Source of the DNA: Liolophura sinensis
Lineage: Eukaryota; Mollusca; Polyplacophora; Chitonida; Chitonidae
Length of the DNA stretch: 64,000 bases
Reading direction: 5' to 3'
NCBI RefSeq assembly: GCF_032854445.1
Contig: NC_088303.1
Location: 6,209,501-6,273,500, forward strand
Shown here: positions 20,985 through 33,512 of the stretch, in pieces
Numbering within the stretch: the first letter of the stretch is position 1
Layout of the letters: each line of letters opens with the position of its first letter
Position numbers and translations under genes: made by a program
The notes under the pieces: model-generated
Seen by the model: only the letters and a program-made list of their open reading frames with translations
Told to the model about the DNA's origin: nothing
Databases searched by the model: none

Positions 20985-21075
20985 TTTACCGGACTCCGCT
21001 CCCTCCTCCCCAAACCTTAATGGCAAACGTGTAGTCATCAATTTAGACAATTTTCACGAGGCCACCAGCGTATAA
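20983..21075 (+). other. Out-of-frame candidate C-terminus of the GPCR
   Basis: In the +1 frame relative to the stop codon, 30 codons follow without interruption and end in TAA (21073-21075). They read DLPDSAPSSPNLNGKRVVI, then NLDNFHEATSV. The composition is typical of a cytosolic tail, and T-S-V-COOH fits a class I PDZ ligand. There is no GT donor between the conserved NPHLQ and the stop, so a hidden intron does not explain the shift. The same frame is closed earlier in the exon. Confidence 0.45.
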
Positions 21076-22451
21076 CGGAAGACCTTTTTTCGTCTTTGCT
21101 TGGATAGCTGCTTTACATTAAGTAGAACAAAAAAATTCACTTTCAATGTTCGTTGATTTCTGGACATTGTTCTGAGGACGCCATGCATAGACGGTAGACC
21201 ACCATCTGGACAAGTTTTCTATTCACTATGCACTTTGTTTTTTTTTTTGTTTTTTTGCACATCGTGAATTATATGCTGTCGGCATTTTGCCGCACAGTTT
21301 TCCTTCATGTCGGGCTTTGTACGTAGTTCACTGTATCCGCTTCGGTACAAATAGTGCACTAGGTGCTTAAATTGTTCTTGAATTTTTGTTTTTCTTTTAT
21401 ATATTTACCAAGATGTCAAAGCTGGAAAGATCACGGAATTGCCAAAACTAAGTCTTTCCAGAGATAACTCCAAAATGCATGCTCTCAATGGCTGTGGAAC
21501 TTTTAATCTTCAAGACGTAGTTGTTAATGAGGAGTACACTGGAAGGATATAAATGGACATGACCCACCACCCAGTATACTCCTCAGTTCTGTAAGTAGTG
21601 GATCGTCAACATTTGCACAACATATAAGTCATTCCCATGTCTGTTTTATGTGCCGAGAAACAAACAACCAAACTGTTGTGAAATGACACAGGGAATCGCC
21701 CGATTCCTGCGAATCTGGAAGAACCAAATGTATGCCTTTCTACATTGTTGAAATCATCGATAATATGCTTCAAATAGTCATGTACGCAGGAGCGGCTCTT
21801 AATATGTGGGCGTCACAGAGTGCTCACAAGTATGTAGTTTACTCATTCATTGGGATTGATTTGTTCTTTGAATAAGAAATGCAGATATATAACTTGTTGT
21901 TGTACGTTGTAAACAAGGTTCTCAACGCCCGTTTATGGATTATTTCCATATTTATTTCTTTGAGCCTCGTCGATGTCATCATCATGTCTTTTTGTTGAAT
22001 TGTGCAAAAGTCGCAAGAGTCATCGACACTGAAATTAAATGTCAACAGTGAGAACTTTGTTATTTGAAAAGATTGGCCTATAGTGGCGTTTTTGCTAACT
22101 CAAGGATTGTTTTGTATTCAGTGCTATTTCGTTCAAACAATTTGTTAAAGTGTTACATATATGAAGGAGCAAAATGTACCTGATAAGGGCGTTTGTGGTG
22201 AAATGAAGTAGTGTAGATTTGCTTAAAACTACATTCTGTGTATAAGCCAGGGTACTTTCTTTAAATATGTCAGAGTATATTCTATGGATATATCCCAACA
22301 CAATCTGTGAACATATCAGAGTATATTCTATGGATATATCCCAACACAATCTGTGAATATGTCACTACTTTGCGCATGTGCAATATTGGTTTTTGTTAAT
22401 AATGTGTTAATTTAACTTTGTGTCCATGTTTAATGCTTTTGGCTGAATAAA
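20985..22451 (+). other. Probable 3' UTR of the GPCR gene
   Basis: No further acceptor or coding signal. The first canonical AATAAA after the stop is at 22446-22451. There is a T-rich tract at 21238-21257. If the +1 frame tail is used, the UTR starts at 21076. No transcript evidence is available here. Confidence 0.45.
22264..22365. repeat. 47-bp direct duplication
   Basis: Two nearly identical copies of a 47-bp unit (contains AGTATATTCTATGGATATAT) followed by a partial third (ATATGTCA). It lies in the probable 3' UTR. Confidence 0.9.
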
Positions 22452-23179
22452 AATATCGCAAAAAAAATAACAACAACAACAAAAACACGTAAAACAGCGT
22501 GATGAGAGATTAATCTGCAAATATACTAGCCAAAATATTTGTTTCGCACTTTTCCCAAAATCGGCTCACTACAAACTAACTCATTGGTTTGAATTTTTCT
22601 TGTAAATAAACCTTTGTTACACCCCTCTTTTTGAAAAATGATATTTTTCTAGCCCATTAAAGGTATAGTTTCAAATGAGCCTAGGTCGTGTTGTATACGT
22701 TATCACATAGACTGGCTCAACTTTGTTATTATATGAAGGTGAAACGAGACATGGGAGTTTGTTGTTTGTTATCATGTTGTGGATTTAGCTAATTCCAGTA
22801 AATTGTGAGGTTTTCGTGGTGGGCAAATATCAGTAAAACCTATGACTGTAATCTCTTACAGTCGGTTGCTTTCTTTGTTGTTTGGTCAGCTTTTTGACCT
22901 CCCATCCTATGGGCTTCATATTTTTAGATATAACTCGTTGACGCAGCGAGGGGCCTGAGTTCAAGACGATATTTATATAGGGGATGTCGCACCTGTTACT
23001 AATTTCCGCTTGTTTTCAACCTTGGTAAGTACACTGAAACATCAGATTCCGACAATATCGTGACCAATGACGTCACATCAGGTGTTCTTAACACGCGCAG
23101 ATTGTCAGACTTCTGTATTCACAATATGTAAACATGTGCAGTATGGATATACATGTGGAGCGGGGGGGGGGAGGCGGTG

Positions 23180-23406
23180 TTCAGTTGGTTGGCGCGCTAG
23201 CGCAGCTTAATGACCCAGGAGCTCAAGTCCAGCTCATGCTGGCTTCTCTCCGGCCGTACGTGGGGAGGCCTGCCAGCAACATGCGGATGGTCTCGGGTTT
23301 CCCCCGGGCTAAGTCCGGTTTTCTCCCACCATAATACTGGCCAGCGTCATTTAAGTGAAATATTCTTGAGGACAGCGTAAAACACCTGTCAAATAAATAA
23401 ATAAAT
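23180..23406 (+). mobile_element. SINE family 1, near full-length
   Basis: tRNA-like head (CAGTTGGTTGGCGCGCTAGC), body with GGTTTCCCCCGGGC and CTCCCACCATAATACTGG, 3' region CTTGAGGACAGCGTAAAAC and an AATAAATAAATAAA tail. A G-rich run precedes it. Confidence 0.9.
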
Positions 23407-23858
23407 GTACAAGTATTCGCGTACACTGTGTTGCAAACTAATTATAACCAAAGCACAATTTGGGTTATTCATTCGCTGTAGGGAAACTGCCATCCACATG
23501 TTGGAAGAACTCGTACAAACTATAAACTCTAGTCTGTTTCTCATACACACTGGTAAAATTAGTCTTTAGTCAGTGACACGTAACACGACAAGCTCTACAC
23601 ATTGATGTTGACAGTGCGTAGAGCTGACGATCTTTTACAAATGACAGAAATCTTGCGATACCCAAAAGGATAGTTTTCATCTTTAACATTTTTTTATCTC
23701 TGTACAGTTGATAACCGAATCGCTGACGACCCACCACACAATAATGTCTGCAAGCTATAGCCAAGTTCCAGGCGACGTTATGCCATCAGAGGTGTGGGGT
23801 CAATTCAGATTTGCTTTGAACAGGAAATGTGCAGATTACCTTTGTAGCAGAGACACAT

Positions 23859-23990
23859 GTTTATTTATTTTGTTGGTGTTATACGCCGTAGTCGGAACTA
23901 TTTCATTTATTCGACGGCGCCCAGCATTATTGTAGGACAGAACAGGGCACAGGCCGGGGGAAACCCACAAACATCAGCAGCCTGCAGGAT
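23859..23990 (-). mobile_element. SINE family 1 fragment
   Basis: TTTATTTATTTTGTTGGTG then ATACGCCGTAGTCGG and GGCCGGGGGAAACCC. The head is missing. Confidence 0.8.
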
Positions 23991-24898
23991 CATTTGTAGT
24001 TTATCAGTAGAGCGTGCACATCTGTATGTAACCATGTGGGAACGTTCGCCAGCAACTCGACTAAAGTCGCTGGTTTACCGCTAGCATTTCAGTTCCTCCC
24101 ATCGACATTGTCGTATAACCTTTTGAAGTATGTATGTAAGCTTGGGGTATAACGTCGTACTTAACAATTTTTCAGTCACATGACGATGAGGAGTGATAAG
24201 TGTGTGTACATATATTGTGTCTTCCTATGGCAGGGCGAGCCCAGGTTGTCAAAGCTCTGTCGTCACTGAAATATCATGGCGAAGACACCAGTCTTTCTTT
24301 TTTTTGTTCAAAATAATTATTACTAAGGCAAACAGTGGTCCTTAGAAGTAACATAACCTGATATCTAGCTTCATGCCGACTAGAGCGTGTGATATTTGTC
24401 AAAGTTTCAAAAGACAATGACGATATTAATGAGATTGAAATGCCGTTAAGAGACGGTGGTTCGTCTCTGTACGGTTTGAAAGACAAGCGCATGCATTGGC
24501 TGGGTTAATGGCCTCTTATTGCGTGACAGCGTTTACTCTTGACGGCTAGATCAAAGGCTCCATCATGGTCATACCGTCATACAATGTACAGAGTAAAGTG
24601 GCGTGTTATTTACCTTGACTACCGGAAAGCTTGATTGATCAAAATGGCAAGGTAACAGAGAATTTCACCTGGAAACTGCCTTAGATTGACGTGTGTTGAC
24701 TGGAGCGACTGGAACAGCTTGGGGGTACATCGAACTATAGCAGCAGTGGCATCAGGTCTCTAACATTACCTTAGGGTTAAACAACACGGCTCTGTCTAAG
24801 GCAAAGGCATTTAAATCTGCTAAAATCAACTGCTGGTATATCGATTGTGACGGCTACACTCAAAAAGTATCCTGTTAACTTTAACGCCAAGTCTGTTG

Positions 24899-24970
24899 TT
24901 TTATTTATTTGGGGTTTTTATACGTCGTACTCAAGGTTATTTCACTTATACCACGGTGGGCAACATTACG
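24899..24970 (-). mobile_element. SINE family 1 fragment (3' end)
   Basis: TTTATTTATTTGGGG followed by TACGTCGTACTCAAGG and TTTCACTTATACCACGG. Confidence 0.8.
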
Positions 24971-26349
24971 CAAATTCTGTTGGTTGAGTGATCCTGGAAT
25001 GTATTTCGTTATTGTAACATAATACTGTGTCATATTCAGTATATAATCCTCGTAGTCTGGTACAAACTTTACGTTGAACTGATGTGATGTGTATGCTATA
25101 TTTAACAGAATAATCTGTTGAAGCAACAGAATCCATTCTAGCATCATCCAAACAGTCTTCTATAATCTTAGATAGAGTACAACAGCACGTCACGTATAGA
25201 TCATCACTGCTTATCTCAATATTAGTAGTCAAGGATGTGTCAAGTAAAACGATGTTTTTGCCAAAAACATCCTAACAATGTTTACACCGCGAATTTGTCA
25301 CACAATCCAATCTAAACAACGCAGTAACTTACATAACTACGAAAATCGTTCAAAAAATGGTGAGAATTTTCTTCAGCGGCTTTGATGATATAATATCTCA
25401 AATGTCAGTGACATAGGCCATTTCAAACGTCGATGGACAAATGCATGGACATCTCTTACAATCGTGTACACCTATTTGAGTTATCGTACTCATCAGTTAC
25501 GATTTCCTGTAAAAAGCATATATCGTGGACAAAGGGTTACACAGGAGACATAAAAAATAACTCCACGCCTTGTTCAATCAAGTAATCCTGTTGATATGTT
25601 ATTGAAGAGAATAACTCCGAGTTCTTGTCGGAAGATGGCAGCGACAAAAGAAGCGGCTAACTGTTTATATGTAACGACAACACTGATCAGGATAGCGGCT
25701 TTGCCACGAAATAGGATCAGGTTTTAAGTCAACATCGATTTAGTGAACGTCCGCTATACAGTAACCTTACTCTATAACGCCGGCGTAGCTTTTTCAATTT
25801 CTGGCATAAGTGTCTTTTTCTAAAGAATGATCACTGTCGTTTTATTTATTTGGATGTGCGGTGAAAGGAATGAATGTGAGGGGAAAACATGAGGGTTTGA
25901 TAATCTGACAGGATTAGCCAATTCTGGTAAAATCCAAGGCTCATTTTTATCACACGTCTTAAGACGTCTCAAAATTTCACACAAAGCTACACAACTGAAT
26001 GTTTTGCTCTGTGAACTTTAAAATCAGTACATGCACTTAACCCCAAGACAGTCTACTAGCCACAACTTGACTTATTCCGTGTTCTGAGTTTGGCGTTTTA
26101 AGTACATATTAAGTGTTAAAGTGCTTAATAAATTCAAGCTCTGGAAAGCGCGTTTTATGCTTTAATACATGTGCTCTAGATCTTTATACCATCTTGTATT
26201 TTGTTGAAGGCCATAGCCGCTTACTGTATTCGATTTTCTTCACTTACTATTTTCTGGTTCTTCCTCTGGTCAGCTTTAGATTTTACAGCTTCTTAGAGCT
26301 ACATACAGGTAAGTTGGATGCAACTATACACCCTGATATCTGTATATAT

Positions 26350-27152
26350 TGTTACGACCCAAACTGTCTGTATTATAAAGAGATGATGGCTTGTTCGAAA
26401 TACACGACAGTTTAGCCGCACAAAATAGTAACCAAAACCAGCAGATTTTATTTTACAACAATTTATTAGCTTAACAAGAACAGATAATAAGACTTATACA
26501 AATACTAAGTACTACTAGTACTTAAGTTTAACAAGAAAGGATAGCAGTATCTATACAAATGCTAAAGTACTTACGGTGTCAAGTCCAAACGGACGCATAT
26601 ATTCCACAATATATATACCACACAGGCATAAATGCTCAGAGGCAAATTCACAAGTGGGAAAATCCACAGTATATCTGAGTGTATGACGAAATATACACAA
26701 AATTCCACAGACAGGGTCTGTGTACTAATAAGCACTGTGTATACAAGAGCACAAATTAAACATACAAGTTCAGACTGAACAAGTGCTTGGTGGAGATAGG
26801 ATATAACAAAGCCAGAGGCTAGAAAGACACCAAAATTCAGCACAAATGGCCTACTAAGGTAATACACAGCGAAAGCATCCAAGCTCTCAATGATTCTCCT
26901 TTCTTCGTTCTCTGTTCTCTCCGTTCTCCGTTCTCTGTTCTCCCCGTTTGACCTGCTTTCATAGGTCTTATATAGCCTGGTGGAATTGTCTAGAATAAGA
27001 AAATTCCTGAACACTTGATGTAAACAAACAGGCACCGGACTGAGCGCATTCTGGAATATTCTAAGGTAGAGGCAGACAGCAGGCGCTGAACTTAGCATAT
27101 GTAAACAGTGGCAGGCTAAATTTAGAAACTGACGGCAGTCGTGCACATAACA
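26350..27152. mobile_element. Candidate solo LTR
   Basis: An 803-bp segment starts TGTTACGACCC and ends CATAACA, giving a TGTTA...TAACA terminal inverted repeat, and is flanked by ATAT on both sides (26346-26349 and 27153-27156). These are the marks of a solitary LTR after loss of the internal region. The flanking ATAT lies in an AT-rich context, so the target-site evidence is weak. Inside is a TTCTCTG/TTCTCCG simple stretch (26898-26945). An open frame of 197 codons on the minus strand (26571-27164) has no recognisable product. Confidence 0.4.
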
Positions 27153-27522
27153 ATATACTTGCATACAAACTCATGTGTAGTGAGAGAGAGAGTTAACCTA
27201 GAACTTCATTGCTGTCATACGATGTGGAGTACTGTTCGAATCAGATCAGTAGACGAATCAATAAATTAAGGGATAAATTAATGGAAACGGAATTAATTAC
27301 TATGTGTGATTGAGTACAGACTTAAGCTTAAGCAAAAAGGTTTTGAGGCGTGTTTCAAAACATTTTACATAATACATATCGCTGCTAATGTTCACGAGTG
27401 GAGGAAGCCGGCACGGAACAAAGAGGCCTCAGCCAAACAAGCCACCAGTATGGTATGTATACGTTTCGGACGATGTATAATTTGAAAGGTTGTATAACAC
27501 CAATCGAATATATAAAAAAAAA

Positions 27523-27779
27523 CGTTGGTTAGCGCGCTAGCGCAGCGTAATGACCCGAGAGCCTCTCACCAATTCGGTCGCTGTGAGTTCAAGTCTAGAT
27601 CATGGTGGCTTCCTTTCCGGCTGTACATGGGAAGGTCTGTCAGCTACCTGCGGATGGTTGTGGGTCTTCCCCCGGGCTCTGCCCGGTTTCCTCTCACCGT
27701 AATGCTGGACGCCGTTGTATAAGTGAAATATTCTTGAGTATGACGTAAAACACTAATCAAATAAAGGAATAAATAAAAT
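27523..27779 (+). mobile_element. SINE family 1, full-length
   Basis: Head GTTGGTTAGCGCGCTAGC, body GGGTCTTCCCCCGGGCTC and TCTCACCGTAATGCTGG, 3' region TTGAGTATGACGTAAAAC and an AATAAA-type tail. A further 3' remnant (ATAACACCAATCGAATA) precedes it at about 27492. Confidence 0.9.
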
Positions 27780-28858
27780 ATAAATGAAACAGCCTATCCA
27801 TTCAGTTTGAAGTTTTTCAATTCAGTAAATGTTGAGGTTATAGATCATCTGATGGTCTGGAGAGTTAACTTCGGACTACTTTCCCATGTCCTATATGATC
27901 GCATGTAGACTCCACGGCTTTATGTCAGGCGAGGTGTCATGTATAAGTATCGCAAATCCATTAGCGTATCTGTGAGTAAGGTTATTTCCAAATGTAACAC
28001 CCTGTAAGCGTCAAATCAATCACAGAGCACTTGTGGAAGGAAAAAGGAGGTACGAAGTCGACAACCGCGAAGGCTATGTTCGACATTGCCATTGGTATGA
28101 ATTGCCATACGGGAAATACGGCTATAGTTACATTCTTACAACACAGGAGAAGCAGTTGGATGTTTTTACTGTTGCCATGAAGAACTTGCCAGTATTTGCC
28201 AGTTACCGTGCTGTCATTACCGTTTCGTCTGTCAATTCTATATCTACGTGTGACTTTCTCATAAAGGAAGTAGTTTTCTTACATTGTACATGCCGTTAAC
28301 TGCATGTTCTATCTGGTTTTAATGCTGCTTACAAGACTCTTAGTTTCAGCTAACTGTGTTTGAAACAATTAAGATATTTAAAGAACGGCTACATTCTACA
28401 TTTTACTTGCTATAACAGCATAGCAAGTAAAACCAAAACCATGCATGACGACAGTGTGATAGTTGTCAAATGGTCAGACGTTAGCCAGTGAAACCCGGCC
28501 ACTTGTCAATTTCCCTCAGTTACCATTTTATTTTAACAGTTCATGTATATGCTTAATGACATTAGGAGAATGGGAAGGGACCAGGACCCGTAATTATCAC
28601 AAACGTCTTAAGGCTGAAGTCAAACTTGCGACCACAGCTACAACTAAAATGTTCTGCGCTAGGAGCAATGAATTAACAGTTCGAGCTCTTTCGTGTTGTG
28701 AGTTTGACTTCTGAAGTTCTTCCAATTCATGACTTCAGTCGTAAGTAGCTTGGCAAATACAAGCCTAGTGCCAGTTCACCAGCTGAATGCCGCTTTATAC
28801 AGAAATACAATATAAAATACACTGCGAGAACAAAACATTATACATTAGGTGAATGTAT

Positions 28859-28970
28859 TATTTTATTTATTTATTTGATTGGTATACATTTCACCTATAA
28901 CGATGGTGGCTGGCATTATAGTGGAAGAAAACATGACAGAGTTTGGAGAACCCCACAACCATTTTCAAGT
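28859..28970 (-). mobile_element. SINE family 1, diverged fragment
   Basis: TTTTATTTATTTATTTGATTGG followed by CATTTCACCTATAACGATGG and GGAGAACCCCACAACC. The ACGCCGTACTCAAG segment is deleted. Confidence 0.7.
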
Positions 28971-29729
28971 TGCGAGTGTCTTGGATTTACTGATAAACTG
29001 TAATGACCATAACATGACAGAAACATTGTACTATATATGTACATAGACTGACTGCATGCTTGAATGTGAATTCACTTAATACACCCATCTTTTTATTACA
29101 ACAGCAAACATGTCAAGGCAAAATCATATGGAAACAAAATTCCATTATCCAGATGTTGCTTTGCGCCTACAGTGACGAAAGCATTTGAGGTCTGACATCA
29201 ATTGATTCACAAACAACAAATGGCAAGCTTGTAGGATTTTGTGTTTGTATGTCACATTGCTGTATGATATAGTATTAATCGAGGGTGTCAACTGCTACAA
29301 CCTTTTCATCATTTGGACATAAGGTGAGTCTTAAGCATGATTTTCATACTGAAACTTTTATTACAGGAGCACTGTAGCTCCAGTGCCTGCGTAATATGGG
29401 AGACAACCCCACGCAGCAAAGTCATATCTAAGTGACCTCCCCTGAAAGCAATGCAGGCGTATCCAGGTTTACATGTAAGTCATTCACAGCATAGGTTGAT
29501 TTATAATTGAGGCTCGCTGCTCCGTTTTGTAAAAGAGATAAAAAATAAATAATTTTTGTTCCATAGTTTATGTTTTGGCGCTGATAATTTCATAGTTACT
29601 TTGAGACATACTTTGAAAGGCTTCGTATTCAATATAATTTCGAAAACATCACCACGGTGTATTATTGCAGTGTGCCATATTTGGTTGCGACTTTAAAGAA
29701 TGAGCTTTGCCAGGTACATTTTACTCCAA

Positions 29730-29863
29730 GCGATCGCTGTGAGGCGAAACATTCTTGTGAGTCTTTTCCACTTAAAACCGGGGAATAATCACCATGAACT
29801 TGAACATATGGCGATGGCGCTGGTGAGGTGTTCCTGAGCCATGGTGCTGCTTTGGCACACTAA
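29730..29863. mobile_element. Two SINE family 1 fragments, opposite orientations
   Basis: 29730-29779 is a plus-strand 3' piece (GCGAAACATTCTTGTGAG). 29794-29863 is a minus-strand head (ACTTGAACATATGGCGATGG, CTGCTTTGGCACAC). The tail-to-tail arrangement resembles 10027-10230. Confidence 0.6.
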
Positions 29864-30405
29864 GTACTCGATCACGGAGATCCAAACGTGAATATTTGAA
29901 TAAGAATAAACGAGGAGGAAAGTATTGTGCAGTATCACCATTTCTCCCTCTATAGTCAGTTTAACTTAATGTATTGAACAGTTATATATACAGTTTCATA
30001 GTCTATAATGCTCTGTATGTACAACTGCTTTTGGAAAATTTGAATGCAGTGTTCAGCGTTATAAAAACATCTCACGACGTTAGGACGCCTTAACACTGGT
30101 TGTTGATTCAACCATTCAGAGCGGTCAGTGTGGAATAAGGCCAACCCATCAGGTTGAATGTGATTTTTATGTACAGCTCTTTCTTTGACTGATGAATCTT
30201 ATGTTATTGTTTTTTTTTTTTGACTTTTTAATTCATATCGAATCTAACACGTCTGTGTAGACCCAGTAACAGAACAGAGAACAGGGGTTAGTCTACCCGT
30301 GATTGTCTTTCAAAAGTTGGTCTTCCTGTGATGAACTCAAGAAATCATCACCTTTCCACTAAAATACGCGAGATCGGGCATTCGTTGACTTCGTTGCCTT
30401 TTCTA

Positions 30406-30561
30406 TTATTTATCTGTTTATTTATTGGATTGGTATTTTACGTCGTACTGAAGAAGACTTCACTTATACGACAGCGGTCAGTATTTTTAATGGGAGGAAA
30501 CCAGACTGAGCCCAGGGATAACTCACGAACATCCACAGGATGCTGGCAGAACTTCCCACGT
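30406..30561 (-). mobile_element. SINE family 1 fragment
   Basis: TTTATTTATTGGATTGG, TTTTACGTCGTACTGAAG, ATACGACAGCGGTCAG and GGGAGGAAACC. The tRNA-like head is absent. Confidence 0.85.
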
Positions 30562-31384
30562 TTGACACTCATGGAAATACGCAGCGATTAATGGACATGC
30601 CAAGCAAACCCGAAAGATCGATCAACAAATACGATTCCGCAAAGGTCAGTGTGGGAGTATTTTTCAGGCCTTGAGATATTTGTGTGAGTTCGTGCAGAGA
30701 GCGTGCTTTTTCGCTCAATTGTCATTACATAAATTGTTGTCGTTGTTGATGTAATGGAGGAAATATAAGATTTGATTTTAGCATATCTGGTACAGAGTGA
30801 TGCTACTCTTACATAGTCTACCACCTCGATTCATTATGTCAGATTATGACAGGAAATCAAAGGCAAAGGTCATTATATGTAACATCAGCTTACCGTTGAA
30901 CTAAGGTAATGTTTTCGAACATTGTGATGGTGTGAGGCTGACAATGAATACTGCATGACGTTGTTGTGTCCAGCAATAATTCAACAAAAGAGTTCCTTTT
31001 AGTGTGGAACATTTAATTTGTGACTCCACAAACTGGATCTGATACCTGACATCCCAGTGTCAGGGAGCGGTCATTATTAGTTGGGAGAAGTCATTTACAC
31101 AACACACCTGCGGTACAAGAAATTTTCAGCTAGTAAAGTAAACATTCAATGCAAATTATCGATAATAACCATTATTAATTATAATGTAAGATTTTTCGTG
31201 AAAACAACAGTTAAAGTTACTCTTCTGGTGATCTTCATCAAATGTTTAAAATGCTTTTTTTCAACCCACGAGTATTTTACAATGTTCATGAAATTAAGCT
31301 TAAATACAATTAAACTGTGAAAGAAACATTACAAATTAAACACAAAATGTCGCTGAATATGGTCTCTGTACTGTTCAACATTAA

Positions 31385-32570
31385 AGGTTTAGGACAGCTT
31401 TCGTCACTTGGTGCAAAAATCCTTCAGGTAAGTTGGCGGTGCTCGAGAACACTGAGGTCGTCTCGGTTGTGTCACTTTCAATTCTAACTTGGATGGTTTG
31501 GAAACACCGGGCGAAGTTGGTGTCTGTTGACACGAGGTATCTGCTACAGGCTGACTAGTCATTTACCGGTCACTGTTGGGAAAATCCTGCATGAATGGAC
31601 GTATTGTCATTCATACACCTGGTGGTTGTTGGGTTGACATTTCCGTTACATCTGGTGATTCTGGTGTGAACAGAGATCCATCTGCTGATCTTAGCTGGTC
31701 AATCTGACTATGTCAGATTTCCTATCTGCATAAGGCAAATACAAGGACTGAGCTTTTTCAAAACGATACCCGTGGTCCAGTTTTCCTTACGTTGTCTGAA
31801 TTCCCTTGCGAGAACAGGCTCTCCTATTTCTACGATTCGAGGGTCTTTTGCTGTCCAATATTTGGTCTGATGGGGTCAAGTCTGGTTTTAAGGTTTCTAT
31901 CAAGAAGTATTCAGCTGGTGTACGCTTCACTGCTCCTTTGAATGTCCGAAAAAACCGTTCTGCTGCATCATTTATGCTGGGATTGAATGGTGGAGACAGG
32001 ATATTGTGAACCTTATTGATCCTCAAGACGTTCTAAAACAACTCAGAAACAAACTGAGGGTCATTGTCCGACACAAGCTCATTAGGAACGTTGTGCTCTT
32101 AGAAGACAGTTCGTAATTTCTCCACACTTCCTTCTGCATTTGTTAAAGACATCTGAATCACTATAAGTCATTTTGAATGGCCATCAACTACAATCAAGAA
32201 GTTTTCCACCATGAATGGCCCTGCAAAATCTATGTGGATTCTAGCCCAATGGCTTTGAGATGCCATCTCCATGGATTTGCTTCAGCTTGTGGTGCCTTCG
32301 GTTGAATGTCTTGACAAATGTTACACTGTTTCACAAGATGTGCAATGTCTCTGTTAAGTGTTCGTCACCACACATGTTAACGTGCAAGTGATTTCATGCG
32401 TACTTTTCCTGGATAGCTTGAGTGTAACTCATTCAGTATTTGACGTTGACACTTACTTGGGATAATAGTCCTAGTTAATCATAAGAGACATCCTTCGTTT
32501 GAAGAGATTTCTGTTCTTCTGTTGAAGTATGGCTGTAACTCTGTGCTAACTGGGCCATTTGTGCTTACCA
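31385..32570 (-). pseudogene. Broken Ty3/Gypsy retrotransposon pol fragment (integrase region)
   Basis: Read on the minus strand from 32570 downward, pieces of an LTR-retrotransposon polyprotein appear in the expected order: the stretch before the integrase zinc finger (around 32440-32550), the His/Cys zinc finger (about 32290-32440), the catalytic core beginning RIHIDFAGPF (about 32220) and continuing with SPPFNPSINDAAERFFRTFK (near 31960-32010), then the basic C-terminal domain (about 31680-31790). Several stop codons and frame changes separate these pieces, so it cannot make an active enzyme. No reverse transcriptase, gag or LTR was recognised next to it. It is a dead fragment of a common animal mobile-element family. 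Confidence 0.85.
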
Positions 32571-33474
32571 AGTGCTAAATCTCCAACTGTAGCATATATA
32601 CAGTTTCCAGACCAGTATACCACATGCATACAGTAGCTTGAATTTTAACAAATGTGGAATCTCGAACTCCGTAATATGTGCCGTCTGCAGCCGCCCAATA
32701 TGTGTAATATATAGACATGAACTATACTGATTTGTACCAAATGTGTAGCTTTGAGTTGTATCATATGCAAATGGACGATCTCCATGGGGTGATATCATAT
32801 GCCCTATTCACTCTAAGCTATAATGGAACTAGAAATGTTATTGCTCTTCCTATTGCCTGAGTAACGGATATGTTTCCTGTCATTAAACACTCAATACCAT
32901 GTTACAAGGCTTTTTTCGATGGAGCTCCGCGAAAGGATAACAGTAATAACATTTGTTAAAAGCTGTTAAGGGAACATGCTAAAAAGAAGAAGTTGAAAAA
33001 TTTAGCTCACAGTACAAGATATGGAGTCCCAAACACCCACACTGTTGAAGTCAGGCCGGGTAGATCAGAAAAATTGCTGTACAAAGGCGGATTCCATGTG
33101 AGTTTACACACTTTACTCTGAGAGGTTCGTCCTACACTAATGACAGTCGGTAAAGGTAGGAGTTCACATTGGCCCATGTAAATGGCTTTTACCACCGTTT
33201 AATGGGCGGACCGAGGGATGGGATGCTAACATTATATCAACTAATAAACAGACGAACTTAGTACACACTAAAGGGTTCTTCTGTTCTTTTTTGCGACCAA
33301 TAGAGCGGTGGATAAGGTTTATGTCATACAAAAAGCCACTCGAGCTACAACAGAAGTTTAAATACAGCTATAACCTCACAATTATGAGCATGGTGCGATG
33401 TATTTTTATGGCTCCCTAGTTTCGTTTACAGGGCACTATGCAAAATAATGACGAAGGAGTGAGTTTACGTCGTG

Positions 33475-33512
33475 GGGTGTGGGGGGTGGGGGGGGGGGTG
33501 GGAGGCAGGAAG
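33475..33512 (+). repeat. G-rich run
   Basis: GTGGGGTGTGGGGGGTGGGG followed by a longer G tract. It has four or more G-runs on the plus strand and could form a G-quadruplex. Confidence 0.8.

Larger units (their letters stand above)
22452..26349. other. Intergenic sequence with SINE pieces
   Basis: No gene recognised. Apart from SINEs at 23180-23406, 23859-23990 and 24899-24970 and a G-run at 23160-23172, nothing stands out. Confidence 0.6.
27157..31384. other. Intergenic sequence with SINE pieces
   Basis: No gene or RNA recognised. SINE copies at 27523-27779, 28859-28970, 29730-29863 and 30406-30561 account for the repeats. Short open frames here lack homology or splice context. Confidence 0.6.

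Noticed and set aside
26571-27164. A 197-codon minus-strand open frame
   Set aside because: No recognisable domain; low-complexity Glu-Arg stretch from a simple repeat; lies almost wholly within the candidate LTR.
31787-32026. An intact integrase gene
   Set aside because: Frame changes and stops on both sides show that it is only one surviving piece of a dead Gypsy element.
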